This document shows positions 1-8,577 of a DNA stretch of 64,000 nt, piece after piece. The position numbers were made by a program, and so were the translations under genes. The notes beneath the pieces are model-generated. The model had not been told where the DNA came from and did not search any database. It saw only the letters and a list, made by a program, of their open reading frames with translations. How positions within the stretch are numbered: position 1 is the stretch's first letter; each line of letters starts with the position of its first letter. Origin of the DNA: Hoeflea ulvae (GTDB lineage Bacteria > Pseudomonadota > Alphaproteobacteria > Rhizobiales > Rhizobiaceae); the NCBI RefSeq assembly GCF_026619435.1, contig NZ_JAOVZQ010000001.1, positions 3,293,501 through 3,357,500 of the forward strand, read 5' to 3'.

Positions 1-1703
1 AGCGGCAATGTCGGCACCTTGCTTGAGCGTCTGGGCGCCAGCAATGCGGACATCTCGGCAGTTGTCGAAAAGGCTGCCGCCACCCTGGGCGCGGCCAACG
101 CACAGCTGAGCGAGACGTCGGGCGAGATTTCCTCCTCGACCGAAAAGGCGGCGGAACTGCTCTCCGGCTCCGCCCGGCTCCTCGACGGCAAGGTCGAACG
201 GCTCACCGACATTTCCAGCCGCACGCTCAACCAGGTCGGCGCCATCGCCGGCCGCTTCGACGACCACTCGCGCGTGCTGGCTTCCGCATCGGATCTGCTC
301 GGCGCGGCGCAGTCCAATCTCGCCTCGACGCTGGAAGAGCGCCGTGAAGCGCTGCAGGAACTCTCGCTCGGCCTGGTCAATCGCTCCGAACAGATCGAAA
401 CCACCATGCATTCGCTCGAGGACATCGTTCTCAAGGCCTTCTCCGGCGCCGACGAACTGTCCAAGCGCGCCGCGGTGCGCCTTGAAGGCGGGCTGCGCAA
501 TGCCGCCGAAAGCGCCACCAGGCTGCTTGATGACACGGAAGGCAAGGCACATTCGGTTGCGGCGGTGATGCGCGAGAGCGTCCGCGAAGCGGTCGAGGAC
601 ACCGACAAGCTGTTGAGCGAAGCCGAAGCCCGTGCCAAGGCCGCCGCCGGAATCATCGCCGGAAACATGCGCGGCGCGGTGGAAGACACCGAAAAGCTGC
701 TGAGCGAAACCGAAACCCGCGCCCAGTCCGCAGCCAGCCTGATGACCGGAAACATGCGCGGCGCGATGGAGGATGCCGACAAGCTGATGCGCGGCTCCGA
801 AACCCGGGCCCAGTCCGCAGCCGGCCTGATGCGCGAAACCGTGCGTGAAGCCATTGAGGATGCAATTGCCCGCTTCTCCGGCGCCACCGACGAGATCCGC
901 AAGTCCGCCGCAGACATCAAGCGCGAACTCGACGACACCAGGAGCGAGCTCAAGCGCGGCGCATTCGACCTGCCCGAGGAAACCCGCGAAAGCGCAGCCG
1001 CCATGCGCCGTGCTGTCGCCGACCAGATCAAGGCGCTGCAGGAACTCTCGCAGATCGTCGGTCAGTCCAGCCAGCGTGCCGAAGTCAGCCAGCCGGCGCC
1101 ACGTCCGGAACCGCGTGCGCCTGTTCAGCAGGCCGCGCCGCAGCGTCAGCCCGCTCCCGCCCAGGCAGCACCGGCGCCCCGCAACGAGGTTCCCGCCCAG
1201 CGGGCTCCCTGCGCGGCAGCGTCGATACGGCATCGGCCGCACCGGCCAAAAGCCAGGGCTGGGTCAGCGACCTGCTCCGCGCCGCATCCCGCGAGGAACA
1301 GAGCGCTGCACCGGCTCCCGTCGCCCCGAAGAAGCAGGAGCGCAATCCGCGCCATGTCGTGGAATCGCTCAATTCGCTGTCGGTCGACATTGCCCGCGCC
1401 ATCGACCATGACGCCTCGGTCGAGCTGTGGCGGCGTTACCAGCGCGGCGAGCGTGATGTCTTCACCCGCCGGCTCTACACGCTCAAGGGTCAGCAGACCT
1501 TTGACGAGATCAAGGACAAATACGGACGCGAGCCCGAATTCCGCGCAGCCGTCGACCGCTATATCGCCGATTTCGAAAAGCTGCTCTCCGATGTCGCGCG
1601 CAATGATCGCGACAACATGATGACCCAGACCTATCTGACCTCCGACACCGGCAAGGTCTACACCATGCTGGCCCACGCCAGCGGCCGTTTTGACCGCGAC
1701 TGA
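1..1703 (+). CDS. Large coiled-coil protein, C-terminal part, frameshifted and cut by the window edge
   Basis: The frame is open from the first base, so the gene begins upstream. The visible part is Ala/Glu/Arg-rich helical sequence resembling the long kinesin-like or apolipoprotein-like proteins annotated in Rhizobiales. Four tandem 29-residue repeats lie at 508-855, followed by a Pro/Ala/Gln-rich linker (about 1085-1200). A one-base loss in the linker, most simply near 1200-1203, moves the reading frame. Beyond it the frame resumes through SDLLRAASREEQ and NPRHVVESLNSLSVDIARAI to a conserved-looking tail ending FDRD at 1703. The tail (WRRYQRGERDVFTRRLY, YLTSDTGKVYTMLAHASGR) fits the C-terminus of those rhizobial proteins as I remember it. 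The role is unknown; an envelope or structural role is a guess. The broken frame may be a sequencing error. Confidence 0.7.
508..855 (+). repeat. Four tandem 87-bp (29-residue) coding repeats
   Basis: Units begin at 508, 595, 682 and 769 and are exactly 87 bp each. Units 2 and 3 are the most alike, sharing the blocks DKLLSE or EKLLSE and GNMRGA. Each unit ends in a motif of the MRESVREAV or NMRGAM type. The period of 29 residues fits an extended alpha-helical bundle or coiled coil. Confidence 0.85.
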
Positions 1704-1705
1704 TC

Positions 1706-2161
1706 ATGTCCGGGCCATCTGACAGACTGCAAAACCCCGCTCAAAGGCGGGGTTTTGCCATTTCAGGACTGGGCGAGATCGCCATCCGGTGCGTTGATAT
1801 TGCCGCCATGACCGCCTTCTACCGCGACATGCTGGGGCTCGAACTGCTGGCTGATCGCGGCGGCATCATCTTTTTCAGGCTGAACAATGGCGTCGAGGGT
1901 CACACCGCCGTGCTGGCGCTGTTCGATCCGCTCGTCAATCCCGAACGCGGCGCTTCCGTGGCCGCCTCGTCGACGCTGCATCACATTGCGCTGAGCCTGA
2001 GCCAGGCCGACCAGCAGACCGCCTGTTGCTGGTTCGACGCCCATGACCTGCCCTACAGGATCCAGGACTTTGGCTGGATCGGCTGGCGTGGTGTCTTTGT
2101 TACCGACCCCGACGGCAACACCGTCGAGCTGGTCTCCGCCGGCTGGCCCGTCAACGACTGA
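1706..2161 (+). CDS. VOC-family (glyoxalase/bleomycin-resistance fold) protein
   Basis: This 151-residue protein has one vicinal-oxygen-chelate domain: a first strand around IAIRCVDI, helix MTAFYRDMLGLELL, and the closing strand DPDGNTVELV near the C-terminus. VOC proteins are metal-dependent enzymes or small-molecule binding proteins; the substrate cannot be told here. The start is doubtful. ATG 1706 lies two bases after the stop of the previous gene, and the perfect hairpin at 1731-1756 then falls inside the coding sequence. No good in-frame ATG lies between there and the domain, and ATG 1808 would remove the first strand. Confidence 0.75.
   Translation: MSGPSDRLQNPAQRRGFAISGLGEIAIRCVDIAAMTAFYRDMLGLELLADRGGIIFFRLNNGVEGHTAVLALFDPLVNPERGASVAASSTLHHIALSLSQADQQTACCWFDAHDLPYRIQDFGWIGWRGVFVTDPDGNTVELVSAGWPVND
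1731..1756 (+). terminator. Rho-independent terminator after the coiled-coil gene
   Basis: A perfect 10-bp stem, AAAACCCCGC / GCGGGGTTTT, encloses a 6-base loop and ends in a T run. It sits 28 bp after the stop at 1703, inside the first codons of the VOC frame if that gene starts at 1706. Confidence 0.8.
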
Positions 2162-2178
2162 AGCTCGACACACGTCAA

Positions 2179-2206
2179 TCCGGGGACCAGCGCACTGGTC
2201 CCCGGA
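2179..2206. terminator. Hairpin between convergent genes
   Basis: A perfect 12-bp stem, TCCGGGGACCAG / CTGGTCCCCGGA, has loop CGCA. It lies between the convergent ends of the VOC gene (2161) and the small lipoprotein gene (2237). It has no T tract, so it is either a weak terminator or an mRNA 3' end protector. Confidence 0.5.
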
Positions 2207-2236
2207 CGAGACGTCCGGTCTGTTGTGGGGTGGACG

Positions 2237-2416
2237 TCAGTCCGCCGGGGAGGCAGGCGGAGTGGCTTGGTCCGCCGGGGCATCGGTGATCGATCCGGGG
2301 ACCGTTTCGCCCTGCTCCGTATCCGCTCCGCTTCTGTCATCACAGCCGGCAATGCCGAGCAGTGCCAGGGCAAGGGCCGACGCCGTGATGAGGCTGGTCA
2401 GGGGATGATGTGTCAT
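2237..2416 (-). CDS. Small predicted lipoprotein
   Basis: This is a 59-residue reading frame starting at ATG 2416. The N-terminus is MTHHPLTSLITASALALALL, followed by the lipobox IAGC with cysteine at residue 25, then a short acidic, Pro/Ala-rich tail without a recognisable domain. Signal peptidase II processing would leave a mature lipopeptide of about 35 residues. It begins 9 bp after the stop of the EF-hand gene, so the two are probably co-transcribed. Function is unknown. The clear signal sequence and lipobox are the reasons to believe it is real despite its size. Confidence 0.6.
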   Translation of the reverse strand: MTHHPLTSLITASALALALLGIAGCDDRSGADTEQGETVPGSITDAPADQATPPASPAD

Positions 2417-2425
2417 GGCGAAGGC

Positions 2426-2650
2426 CTACTGGCCCGTTACCGTGGCATATTCTTCCGCCGAGAGATCCCCGCTTCCATCGACATCAGCCGACTTGAAGGA
2501 ATCTTCCGACGCGTCCGGCATTGCGGCCGAGACTTCTTCCCAGCTCACGGCGCCGTTCTGGTCTGTGTCGACCGAGGCGAAATCCGCAGCCTGGGCGAAA
2601 GCGGGGGCGGCAAAGCCGACAAGGGCGAGTGCTACAAGAATGCGTTTCAT
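2426..2650 (-). CDS. Small secreted EF-hand calcium-binding protein
   Basis: The 74-residue product starts at ATG 2650, preceded by AGGAG, and not at an upstream in-frame codon. It opens with a signal peptide (MKRILVALALVGFAAPAFA, cleavage near AFAQ). Two 12-residue EF-hand loops follow, DTDQNGAVSWEE and DVDGSGDLSAEE, both with Asp at positions 1, 3 and 5 in the usual pattern and Glu at 12. A periplasmic Ca2+-binding role is expected from the family. It is followed by the small lipoprotein gene. Confidence 0.85.
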   Translation of the reverse strand: MKRILVALALVGFAAPAFAQAADFASVDTDQNGAVSWEEVSAAMPDASEDSFKSADVDGSGDLSAEEYATVTGQ

Positions 2651-3023
2651 TGCGTCTCTCCTGTTTTCTGGACATGTCCAGTGGGGTGTCAGGGCCCGAT
2701 CCTTGAAATGGACCAGTACCCGCACGCAACAATAGTCCGGCAATCAGGGCCGCAATTCGACTATTCAATGTCGAAATATTGATCGCAGATCACAATAGAT
2801 GAACATATATGAAAATATTTGGCGAACACTTCATGTGAACTCGCAATCTACACAGATCACATCACGATAAATATCTGACTATACGCTACATTCCGAAATA
2901 TTTCGCGATGAATTGAAGCGTGTACATAGGCAATCCGGGGAAAATACCCTTTGGATTGTCATCGGATGCAATGGAAATGGATTGCCGGCGCGGAAGCATC
3001 GCGGCAGCAAACGCGCAGCCCCG
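2651..3023. other. AT-rich intergenic stretch
   Basis: These 373 bases separate the start of the EF-hand gene from the end of the Mla-associated lipoprotein gene. From about 2745 to 2920 the sequence is much richer in A/T than the surroundings (runs such as ATATATGAAAATATTTGG). I see no convincing gene. It probably holds the promoter of the EF-hand gene. Confidence 0.5.
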
Positions 3024-3617
3024 TCAGATCTGTCCCAGCGTCCAGCCGACCAGATCCTGCACCACGGCTTCGAATGCCTGGTCGAGCGACTGTACGTAAG
3101 CCGCATTGCCGCTGCCGCTGACCGGTGTCGTGGCGCGGAACACTTTCGTGGCCACCACGACGCCATTGCGGTCATTGAGGATCTTGGCCGACAATTCGAC
3201 CACGGCGCGCTCGCCGGCATCGACCTTGATCTCGAAGGCGCGGATGGCGGTGATGATCTTGAAATCGATCGCCAGCCCGTCGCCGGGACGACCGACCCCG
3301 CCGACCCGGCCGGAATTCTCGAACGCCTGGACCAGCTTGTCCTGGACGATCTTCGGCAGCCGGTCCGACCATTGCGACTTCGCCAGATATTCGATCGAGG
3401 ACGGCGTCGGGCGGATGACGATCTGCTCGCTGTCGAGCGCCTTGAGCGCGGTCGGTTCGTTGATCAGGATCTGGCGGTTGCGCGACGACTGGCCGGCCAC
3501 TTCGGGGGCCGCGGAAAGGCCGTAGGTGTCTGGCGGTGTGGAGGCGACAAGCCCGCCCGCGCAGCCGGACAGTGCTGACAGCATGGCAATCGCAACTATC
3601 CATCGACTCAGGTTCAC
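3024..3617 (-). CDS. ABC-type transport auxiliary lipoprotein of the Mla-like system
   Basis: Translated from GTG 3617, with GGGAG 10 bases upstream, the 197-residue product begins VNLSRWIVAIAMLSALSGC. This is a lipoprotein signal with lipobox LSGC. The body resembles the PqiC/ABC-transport auxiliary family (RQILINEPTALKALDSEQIV, then a long central sheet region and an amphipathic C-terminus). Such lipoproteins are outer-membrane partners of MCE-type lipid transporters. It lies last in the mlaE-mlaF-mlaD operon, about 80 bp after mlaD. Upstream in-frame starts exist (3701) but would bury the signal peptide. Confidence 0.8.
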   Translation of the reverse strand: MNLSRWIVAIAMLSALSGCAGGLVASTPPDTYGLSAAPEVAGQSSRNRQILINEPTALKALDSEQIVIRPTPSSIEYLAKSQWSDRLPKIVQDKLVQAFENSGRVGGVGRPGDGLAIDFKIITAIRAFEIKVDAGERAVVELSAKILNDRNGVVVATKVFRATTPVSGSGNAAYVQSLDQAFEAVVQDLVGWTLGQI

Positions 3618-3697
3618 GCTTACGCCACTCCCAAAGGCCTGTGTCAGGCCGCTTTCCAATTCGTTAACACATCTCTTGCGAGGCATACAACAAAGAG

Positions 3698-5069
3698 TCA
3701 ACGGCGCGTCCGTCCGTCATATTGCTTGACCGTGTCGCCGCCGAAGATCAGCCGCTGCGGATCCTGCTCGATCGAGGAGATCGACCGCTCGATGCGCTCG
3801 ATCGACCGCCGCGCGTCATTGACCAGCGCCTCGACGTCACGCAGGCCGGAGCCCGAAAAGCGCTGCAGATTGTCCGCGATCGGGCCGATCCCGGCATTGA
3901 GCGAATTGGCGACATCCCGGAACGATTTGAGCGTCGCCTCGGCATCGGCAATCAGCGAGGAGGCATCGCCCTCCCCGAGGAAGCCGTCGAGCTTGGCCAG
4001 AACCCCGTCGACGCGGGTAGACGCCGCATTGAGCGTGCTGGTCATCTGCTTCACATCGGTGATGATGAGATCGTAGTCTTCCTTGCGCGCGCTGAATGTC
4101 TCGGCCACGCCGCGGGCATCGGCCAGCGCCTTGCGCGCATCCGCACTTGCCAGCGCGATGTCATCGACAGCCTGGCCGACCTTGGCCGGATCGATCCCGG
4201 AAATCAGCGTGTCGACCTTGTCGAGCGAGGCGCCGGCATCGGCCGTGAATGTCTCCAGCGATTGGGCGGCATTGCGAAAGCTTTCGAGCGTCTGGGTGAT
4301 GTCGCCCGACGCGTCGGCGATACTGGCTGTGACCTTGTCGACATTGCCGAGAATACGGTCGATTTTCTGTGGATCAACCGCCTTGATCAGGTCTTCCGCC
4401 GAGCCAAGCGCGCTGTCGATTCGGCCCGAGAGCGATTTCACCGTCTCCGACAGGCTTGCCACGCTCCTGAGGAAGTCATCGATGCCGTCGGCATTGTCGC
4501 GCAAGGCGCCGGTGAAGATCTCGGTGTTCTTCAGCGTCTCGGTCAGCGGGCTGCGCGCATCCTTGACGAAGCCTTCCACCTCGCCGATCACCGTATTGGC
4601 CCGGTTGAGAATCTCGTCGGCGGTGGCAAGCAGGTTGGTGACGCTGGACGGATCGGCCTCGATCTCGGCGATCTTCTCCTCGGTCAATGCGCGCAGCAGG
4701 ATATTGTCCTTGGACGGCGTGCCGCCCTGCAGCTCGATATAGGCCGATCCGGTCAGGCCCTGGATCTCCAGCGCCGCACGGGTGTCGGTGTAGATCGGCG
4801 TATTGGCCTGCACCTCGGTCTGCGCAATCACATAGTCGGGATTTTCCGAGATCGACGCTCAGCCGGCGGATCACGCCGTAGGGAATGCCGTTGAACCGCA
4901 CCGGGGATCCGACCGAAAGCCCGTTGGCCGAGCCGGGAATCCGGACGATCAGCTGCGTGGTTTCACCGCCGCCGCCATAGCGCGCCATCCAGTAGACGAA
5001 GCCGAATGCCGAGATCATCACCACAAGGGTGAAGAAACCGACGATGGCGTAATTGGCCCGCGTTTCCAT
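3698..5069 (-). CDS. mlaD: MlaD-family MCE lipid-binding protein, frameshifted
   Basis: The protein starts at ATG 5069 (METRANYAIVGFFTLVVM), with one N-terminal transmembrane helix and then the MCE domain (IPGSANGLSVGSPVRFNGIP). Near 4847-4853 the frame shifts; the continuation reads ENPDYVIAQTEVQANTPIY and GLTGSAYIELQGG. A long helical C-terminal region with repeated coiled-coil segments follows and ends in VKQYDGRTRR. Joined, it is about 456 residues, normal for rhizobial MlaD. It would be the inner-membrane-anchored ring of a phospholipid transporter. The shift fits one extra C in GATCTCG where GATTCG is expected. The start overlaps the mlaF stop by one base. Confidence 0.85.
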
Positions 5070-5953
5070 TACTGCGCTTCGCTCTTCCTGCTGTCCGCCG
5101 GGCTCGATCCCGGATCCTGCTGTGCGTCTGGCTTCCGGGGAGTGCCTGGAATCCGGCGTGCTCTCTTGCCCTGGAAATAGGACTGCACCCAGGGATCGTC
5201 AAATGAAAGCATGTCCTCGATGGTTCCTTCCACCAGAACCTTCTTCTGACCCAGCACGGCGATCCGGTCGCAGACCGAAAACAGGCTGTCGAGATCATGG
5301 GTCACCATGTAGACCGTCAGCCCCAGCGTGTCACGCAACTGCGCGATAAGCTCGTCGAACTCGGCTGCTCCGATCGGATCCAGCCCGGAGGTCGGCTCGT
5401 CCAGAAACACCAGGTCCGGATCGAGCGCCAGCGCCCGTGCCAGCGCCGCCCGCTTGATCATACCACCGGACAGCTCGGAGGGGTATTTGTCGGCCGCATC
5501 CGGCGCCAGGCCGACCATCGCCACCTTGAGCTCCGCCAGTTCGTCCATCAGCGGTTTTGGCAGATCCAGATATTCCCGCATCGGAACCTGGATGTTTTCG
5601 CGCACCGTCAGCGCCGAAAACAGCGCACCCTGCTGGAACAGCACGCCCAGGCGCATGTCGAGTTCGATCTTCTTGGCCTCCCTGACCTTGTCGTAATCCT
5701 CGCCGAGAATCCGGATCACGCCCTTCTGGCGCGGAATCAGCCGCAGGATCGAGCGCATCAGCACCGACTTGCCGGTGCCGGAGCCGCCGACAAATCCGAG
5801 GATTTCCCCGCGATAGACGTCGAGATCGAGATGGTCGAGCACCTTGTTCTTGCCGAAGGCCACGCAGACATCGCGGGCCGACAGGATCACCTCCCGCTCC
5901 GCTTCGGGATCCGGCACCAGTCGTTGCGAATGATTTGGCTCTTGCGGGGTCAT
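5069..5953 (-). CDS. mlaF: MlaF-family ABC transporter ATPase
   Basis: The 294-residue product starts at ATG 5953 (MTPQEPNHSQ). It shows Walker A GGSGTGKS, Q-loop LFQQGALF, signature LSGGM, Walker B LVFLDEPTSGLDP and H-loop MVTHD. The C-terminus is a short Pro/Ser/Arg-rich tail. This is the cytoplasmic ATPase that drives lipid movement by the MlaE permease. The start lies 12 bases before the end of mlaE's stop region and the stop overlaps the mlaD start, so the genes are translationally coupled. Confidence 0.92.
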   Translation of the reverse strand: MTPQEPNHSQRLVPDPEAEREVILSARDVCVAFGKNKVLDHLDLDVYRGEILGFVGGSGTGKSVLMRSILRLIPRQKGVIRILGEDYDKVREAKKIELDMRLGVLFQQGALFSALTVRENIQVPMREYLDLPKPLMDELAELKVAMVGLAPDAADKYPSELSGGMIKRAALARALALDPDLVFLDEPTSGLDPIGAAEFDELIAQLRDTLGLTVYMVTHDLDSLFSVCDRIAVLGQKKVLVEGTIEDMLSFDDPWVQSYFQGKRARRIPGTPRKPDAQQDPGSSPADSRKSEAQ

Positions 5954-5964
5954 GTCGTCCTGTC

Positions 5965-7155
5965 TCAAAAGTCGATCGCCGCGTAGAACATGGCAAACAG
6001 CCCGTCGACAAGGATCACCACGAAGATCGCCTTGACCACCGAAGCCGTCACCCGGCGCCCCAGCGATTCGGCACTGCCGCCGACCTTCATGCCTTCCACC
6101 GCCGCGACGATGCCAATGATCAGCGCCATGAACGGCGCCTTTATCATCCCCGATGTGACCGTCGACATGTCGATGGCTTCGCGCAGCCGCGCCACGAAGA
6201 CGTCGGGGGTAATGCCCGAATAGGTCCACACCACGGCGGCCGCGCCGAGCAGCGCCGCGAAATTGGCAACCACGGTGAGCAGCGGCAGCACCACGGTCAG
6301 TGCCACCATGCGCGGGAACACCAGCACCCCGATCGGGTTCAGTCCCATCACCTTGAGCGCGTCGACCTCCTCGCGCATCTTCATCGAGCCGATTTCGGCG
6401 GTGATCGCGCTGCCCGAGCGTCCGGCGATCATGATCGCGGTCAGCAGCACGCCGATCTCGCGCAATTGCAAAATGCCGACCAGATCGACGACGAAGACCT
6501 CGGCGCCGAAATAGCGCAACTGGAAGGCACCCTGCTGGGCAATGATCGCGCCGATCAGAAAACTCATCAGCAGGATGATCGGCACCGCACGCACACCCAT
6601 GTGGTCCATATGGGTGACGATCGAGGCCGGCGATATCCCCGAGGAACGGTCGAGCTTGAGCTGGGCGCCGCGCACGGCCGATCCCAGAATGTAGAGCGAG
6701 GCGATGAAATCATCATAGAGCTCATAGATGGTCTTGCCGATCGGCGCGAACATCCGTTCGAACAGCGGCGCCTTGGCCTTGGCCGTTGCCCCTTGCCTGT
6801 CGGCGAGATCCGGAAGCGCGGCGATCAGCCCCTCTGCCTGCCCCGACGCCCCCACCAGCCGGGCCTCTGCGCCGCGGGCATGGGCTGCGGCCATGGTCTT
6901 GCGCACCAGCCAGGCTCCGGCGGTGTCCAAATTGCTGACATCGCTCAGATCGATCTCCAGCGGCTTGCCCGACAGGCTGCCCTGGAATTCCAGCATCCGG
7001 CCATAGATCCCGGAGATCGCGGCATGGCGCCAGTCTCCGGACAGGACCAGCGTCTCGGTCTCGCCCGAAATGTGCCGCTCGATCTGGGGCGGCGGACCGC
7101 CGTTTCGCCCGATCTGAGCATCGGCCCTTGTATCTTTTGGCTGTTCAGTCAACAT
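5965..7155 (-). CDS. mlaE: STAS-MlaE fused lipid ABC transporter permease
   Basis: From ATG 7155 (MLTEQPKDTR) the product is about 396 residues. Residues about 30-125 form a STAS domain (LEIDLSDVSNLDTAGAWLV), which is separate MlaB in enterobacteria. Residues about 145-395 form the MlaE permease, with several membrane helices, the conserved GRSGSAITAEIGSMKMREEVDAL stretch and a GG.AESLGRRVT region near the end. It is the first gene of the minus-strand operon mlaE-mlaF-mlaD-lipoprotein. A GTG at 7176 is an alternative start. Confidence 0.9.
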   Translation of the reverse strand: MLTEQPKDTRADAQIGRNGGPPPQIERHISGETETLVLSGDWRHAAISGIYGRMLEFQGSLSGKPLEIDLSDVSNLDTAGAWLVRKTMAAAHARGAEARLVGASGQAEGLIAALPDLADRQGATAKAKAPLFERMFAPIGKTIYELYDDFIASLYILGSAVRGAQLKLDRSSGISPASIVTHMDHMGVRAVPIILLMSFLIGAIIAQQGAFQLRYFGAEVFVVDLVGILQLREIGVLLTAIMIAGRSGSAITAEIGSMKMREEVDALKVMGLNPIGVLVFPRMVALTVVLPLLTVVANFAALLGAAAVVWTYSGITPDVFVARLREAIDMSTVTSGMIKAPFMALIIGIVAAVEGMKVGGSAESLGRRVTASVVKAIFVVILVDGLFAMFYAAIDF

Positions 7156-7255
7156 GTTCCACACATAGCGGGTCACTGTGGAACTGTCACCGGACAGCTT
7201 CTGTATAACTGCCGGCCGGCTTTATAATCGACACTTTATTCACGGACACACACCC

Positions 7256-8239
7256 ATGCCCAGACAGCTTCACGCCCAGATCGACAGCTTCCCCCTGACG
7301 CGCGCCTTCACGATTTCGCGCGGCGCCAAGACCTCCGCCGAAGTCGTCACCTGCACGATCACCGAAAACGGCGTCAGCGGCCGCGGCGAATGCGTTCCCT
7401 ACAAACGGTACGGCGAGACGGTGGAAGGTGTTGTCGAGGCCATCGAGGCCTTCAACGACGCCATCGCATCGGGCATGAGCCGCGAGGAACTGCAGGACGC
7501 GATGGCAGCAGGCGCTGCCCGCAACGCCATTGACTGCGCCCTTTGGGACCTCGACGCCAGGCTCTCCGGCAACCGCGTCAGCACGCTTGCCTGCCGCATC
7601 CTGCCGCGTCCGGTTCCCACCGCCGTGACCATCTCGCTGGGCGATCCCGCCGACATGGCCGATGAAGCCCGCGCCCATTCCTCGCAGAAACTGCTCAAGG
7701 TCAAGGTCGGAACCTCCGACGACCGGGCGCGGATGCATGCGGTGGCAAGTGCGGCGCCCAATGCGGAAATCATTCTCGATGCCAATGAAGGCTGGGACGA
7801 GAGCAATATCCGTGAGCATCTCCTGCTGGCGGCCGAACTGCACATCGGGCTGATCGAACAGCCGCTGCCGGCCGACAAGGACGAGATCCTGGCCCACATT
7901 CCGCATCCGGTACCGATCTGCGCCGACGAAAGCGTGCACACGCTGGCCGATCTCGAATCGCTTGTGGACCGCTATGACGCGATCAACATCAAGCTCGACA
8001 AGACCGGCGGCCTGACCGAAGCGCTGCGCATGCGCGACCATGCCCGCGAGCTCGGTTTCGGCGTGATGATCGGCTGCATGGTCGGCACCTCCCTGGCCAT
8101 GGCGCCGGCCGTGCTGCTGGCCCAGGATGCCGACTGGGTCGATCTTGACGGGCCCTTGCTGCTGGCGCGCGATCGCTCGCCGGGACTGGTCTATGCCGGC
8201 TCTCTGGTTTCACCGCCATCTGCCGAACTGTGGGGATGA
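7256..8239 (+). CDS. dgcA: Enolase-superfamily racemase/epimerase (DgcA / dipeptide epimerase type)
   Basis: The 327-residue protein starts at ATG 7256 (MPRQLHAQIDSFPLTRAFTI). It has the capping domain (SRGAKTSAEVVTCTITENG, GECVPYKRYGET) and a TIM barrel with catalytic KVK (LLKVKVGTS), metal ligands in ILDANEGW, LIEQPLP and CADES, and the second lysine in NIKLDKTGG. This is the L-Ala-D/L-Glu epimerase and N-acyl-glutamate racemase subgroup. In rhizobia and relatives the closest matches are usually named N-acetyl-D-Glu racemase DgcA. The substrate is an inference; the usual partner DgcN is not adjacent. An earlier in-frame start at 7178 would overlap the mlaE promoter region. Confidence 0.8.
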   Translation: MPRQLHAQIDSFPLTRAFTISRGAKTSAEVVTCTITENGVSGRGECVPYKRYGETVEGVVEAIEAFNDAIASGMSREELQDAMAAGAARNAIDCALWDLDARLSGNRVSTLACRILPRPVPTAVTISLGDPADMADEARAHSSQKLLKVKVGTSDDRARMHAVASAAPNAEIILDANEGWDESNIREHLLLAAELHIGLIEQPLPADKDEILAHIPHPVPICADESVHTLADLESLVDRYDAINIKLDKTGGLTEALRMRDHARELGFGVMIGCMVGTSLAMAPAVLLAQDADWVDLDGPLLLARDRSPGLVYAGSLVSPPSAELWG

Positions 8240-8577
8240 CGCCGCCCGGCGCGGCGCCGGGTGATCAAACAGGTTTCATTTGCGGTGGATCAGTTCTAGA
8301 ACTGAGGTCGATCGACCAGGTTTTTTAAGGGGGGACATCCGCATGATACCGGATCAGGTCAGCGTCGCGCATTGCAGAGCCGCTGGAACAGTCCCCGTCG
8401 GCCCCTGCCCGCCCTTTCCGCCGGTTCCTCCGGGCCCGTTCACCACCCCCGCCGCCCACGCCGCGCGCCGTCGCAGACCCCCGGTCCGGCGCGCTTTTTG
8501 CCGCGCATGCGGGTGAACCGAACCCGCCTTTTGCAGCCGATCCCAGCCAAATTGCCCAGTCAAGAGAAGTACCGCAG
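8240..8577. other. Intergenic region before malic enzyme with two adjacent perfect palindromes
   Basis: I see no supported gene in these 338 bases. They hold CAGTTCTAGAACTG (8291-8304) and GGTCGATCGACC (8306-8317), two perfect palindromes one base apart. A T run (TTTTTT) and a purine-rich stretch follow. This may be a regulatory site for the malic enzyme gene. Confidence 0.55.
8245..8261 (+). terminator. GC hairpin after the epimerase gene
   Basis: The stem CCCGGC / GCCGGG with loop GCGGC lies 6 bp after the stop. No T run follows, so termination is uncertain. Confidence 0.35.
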
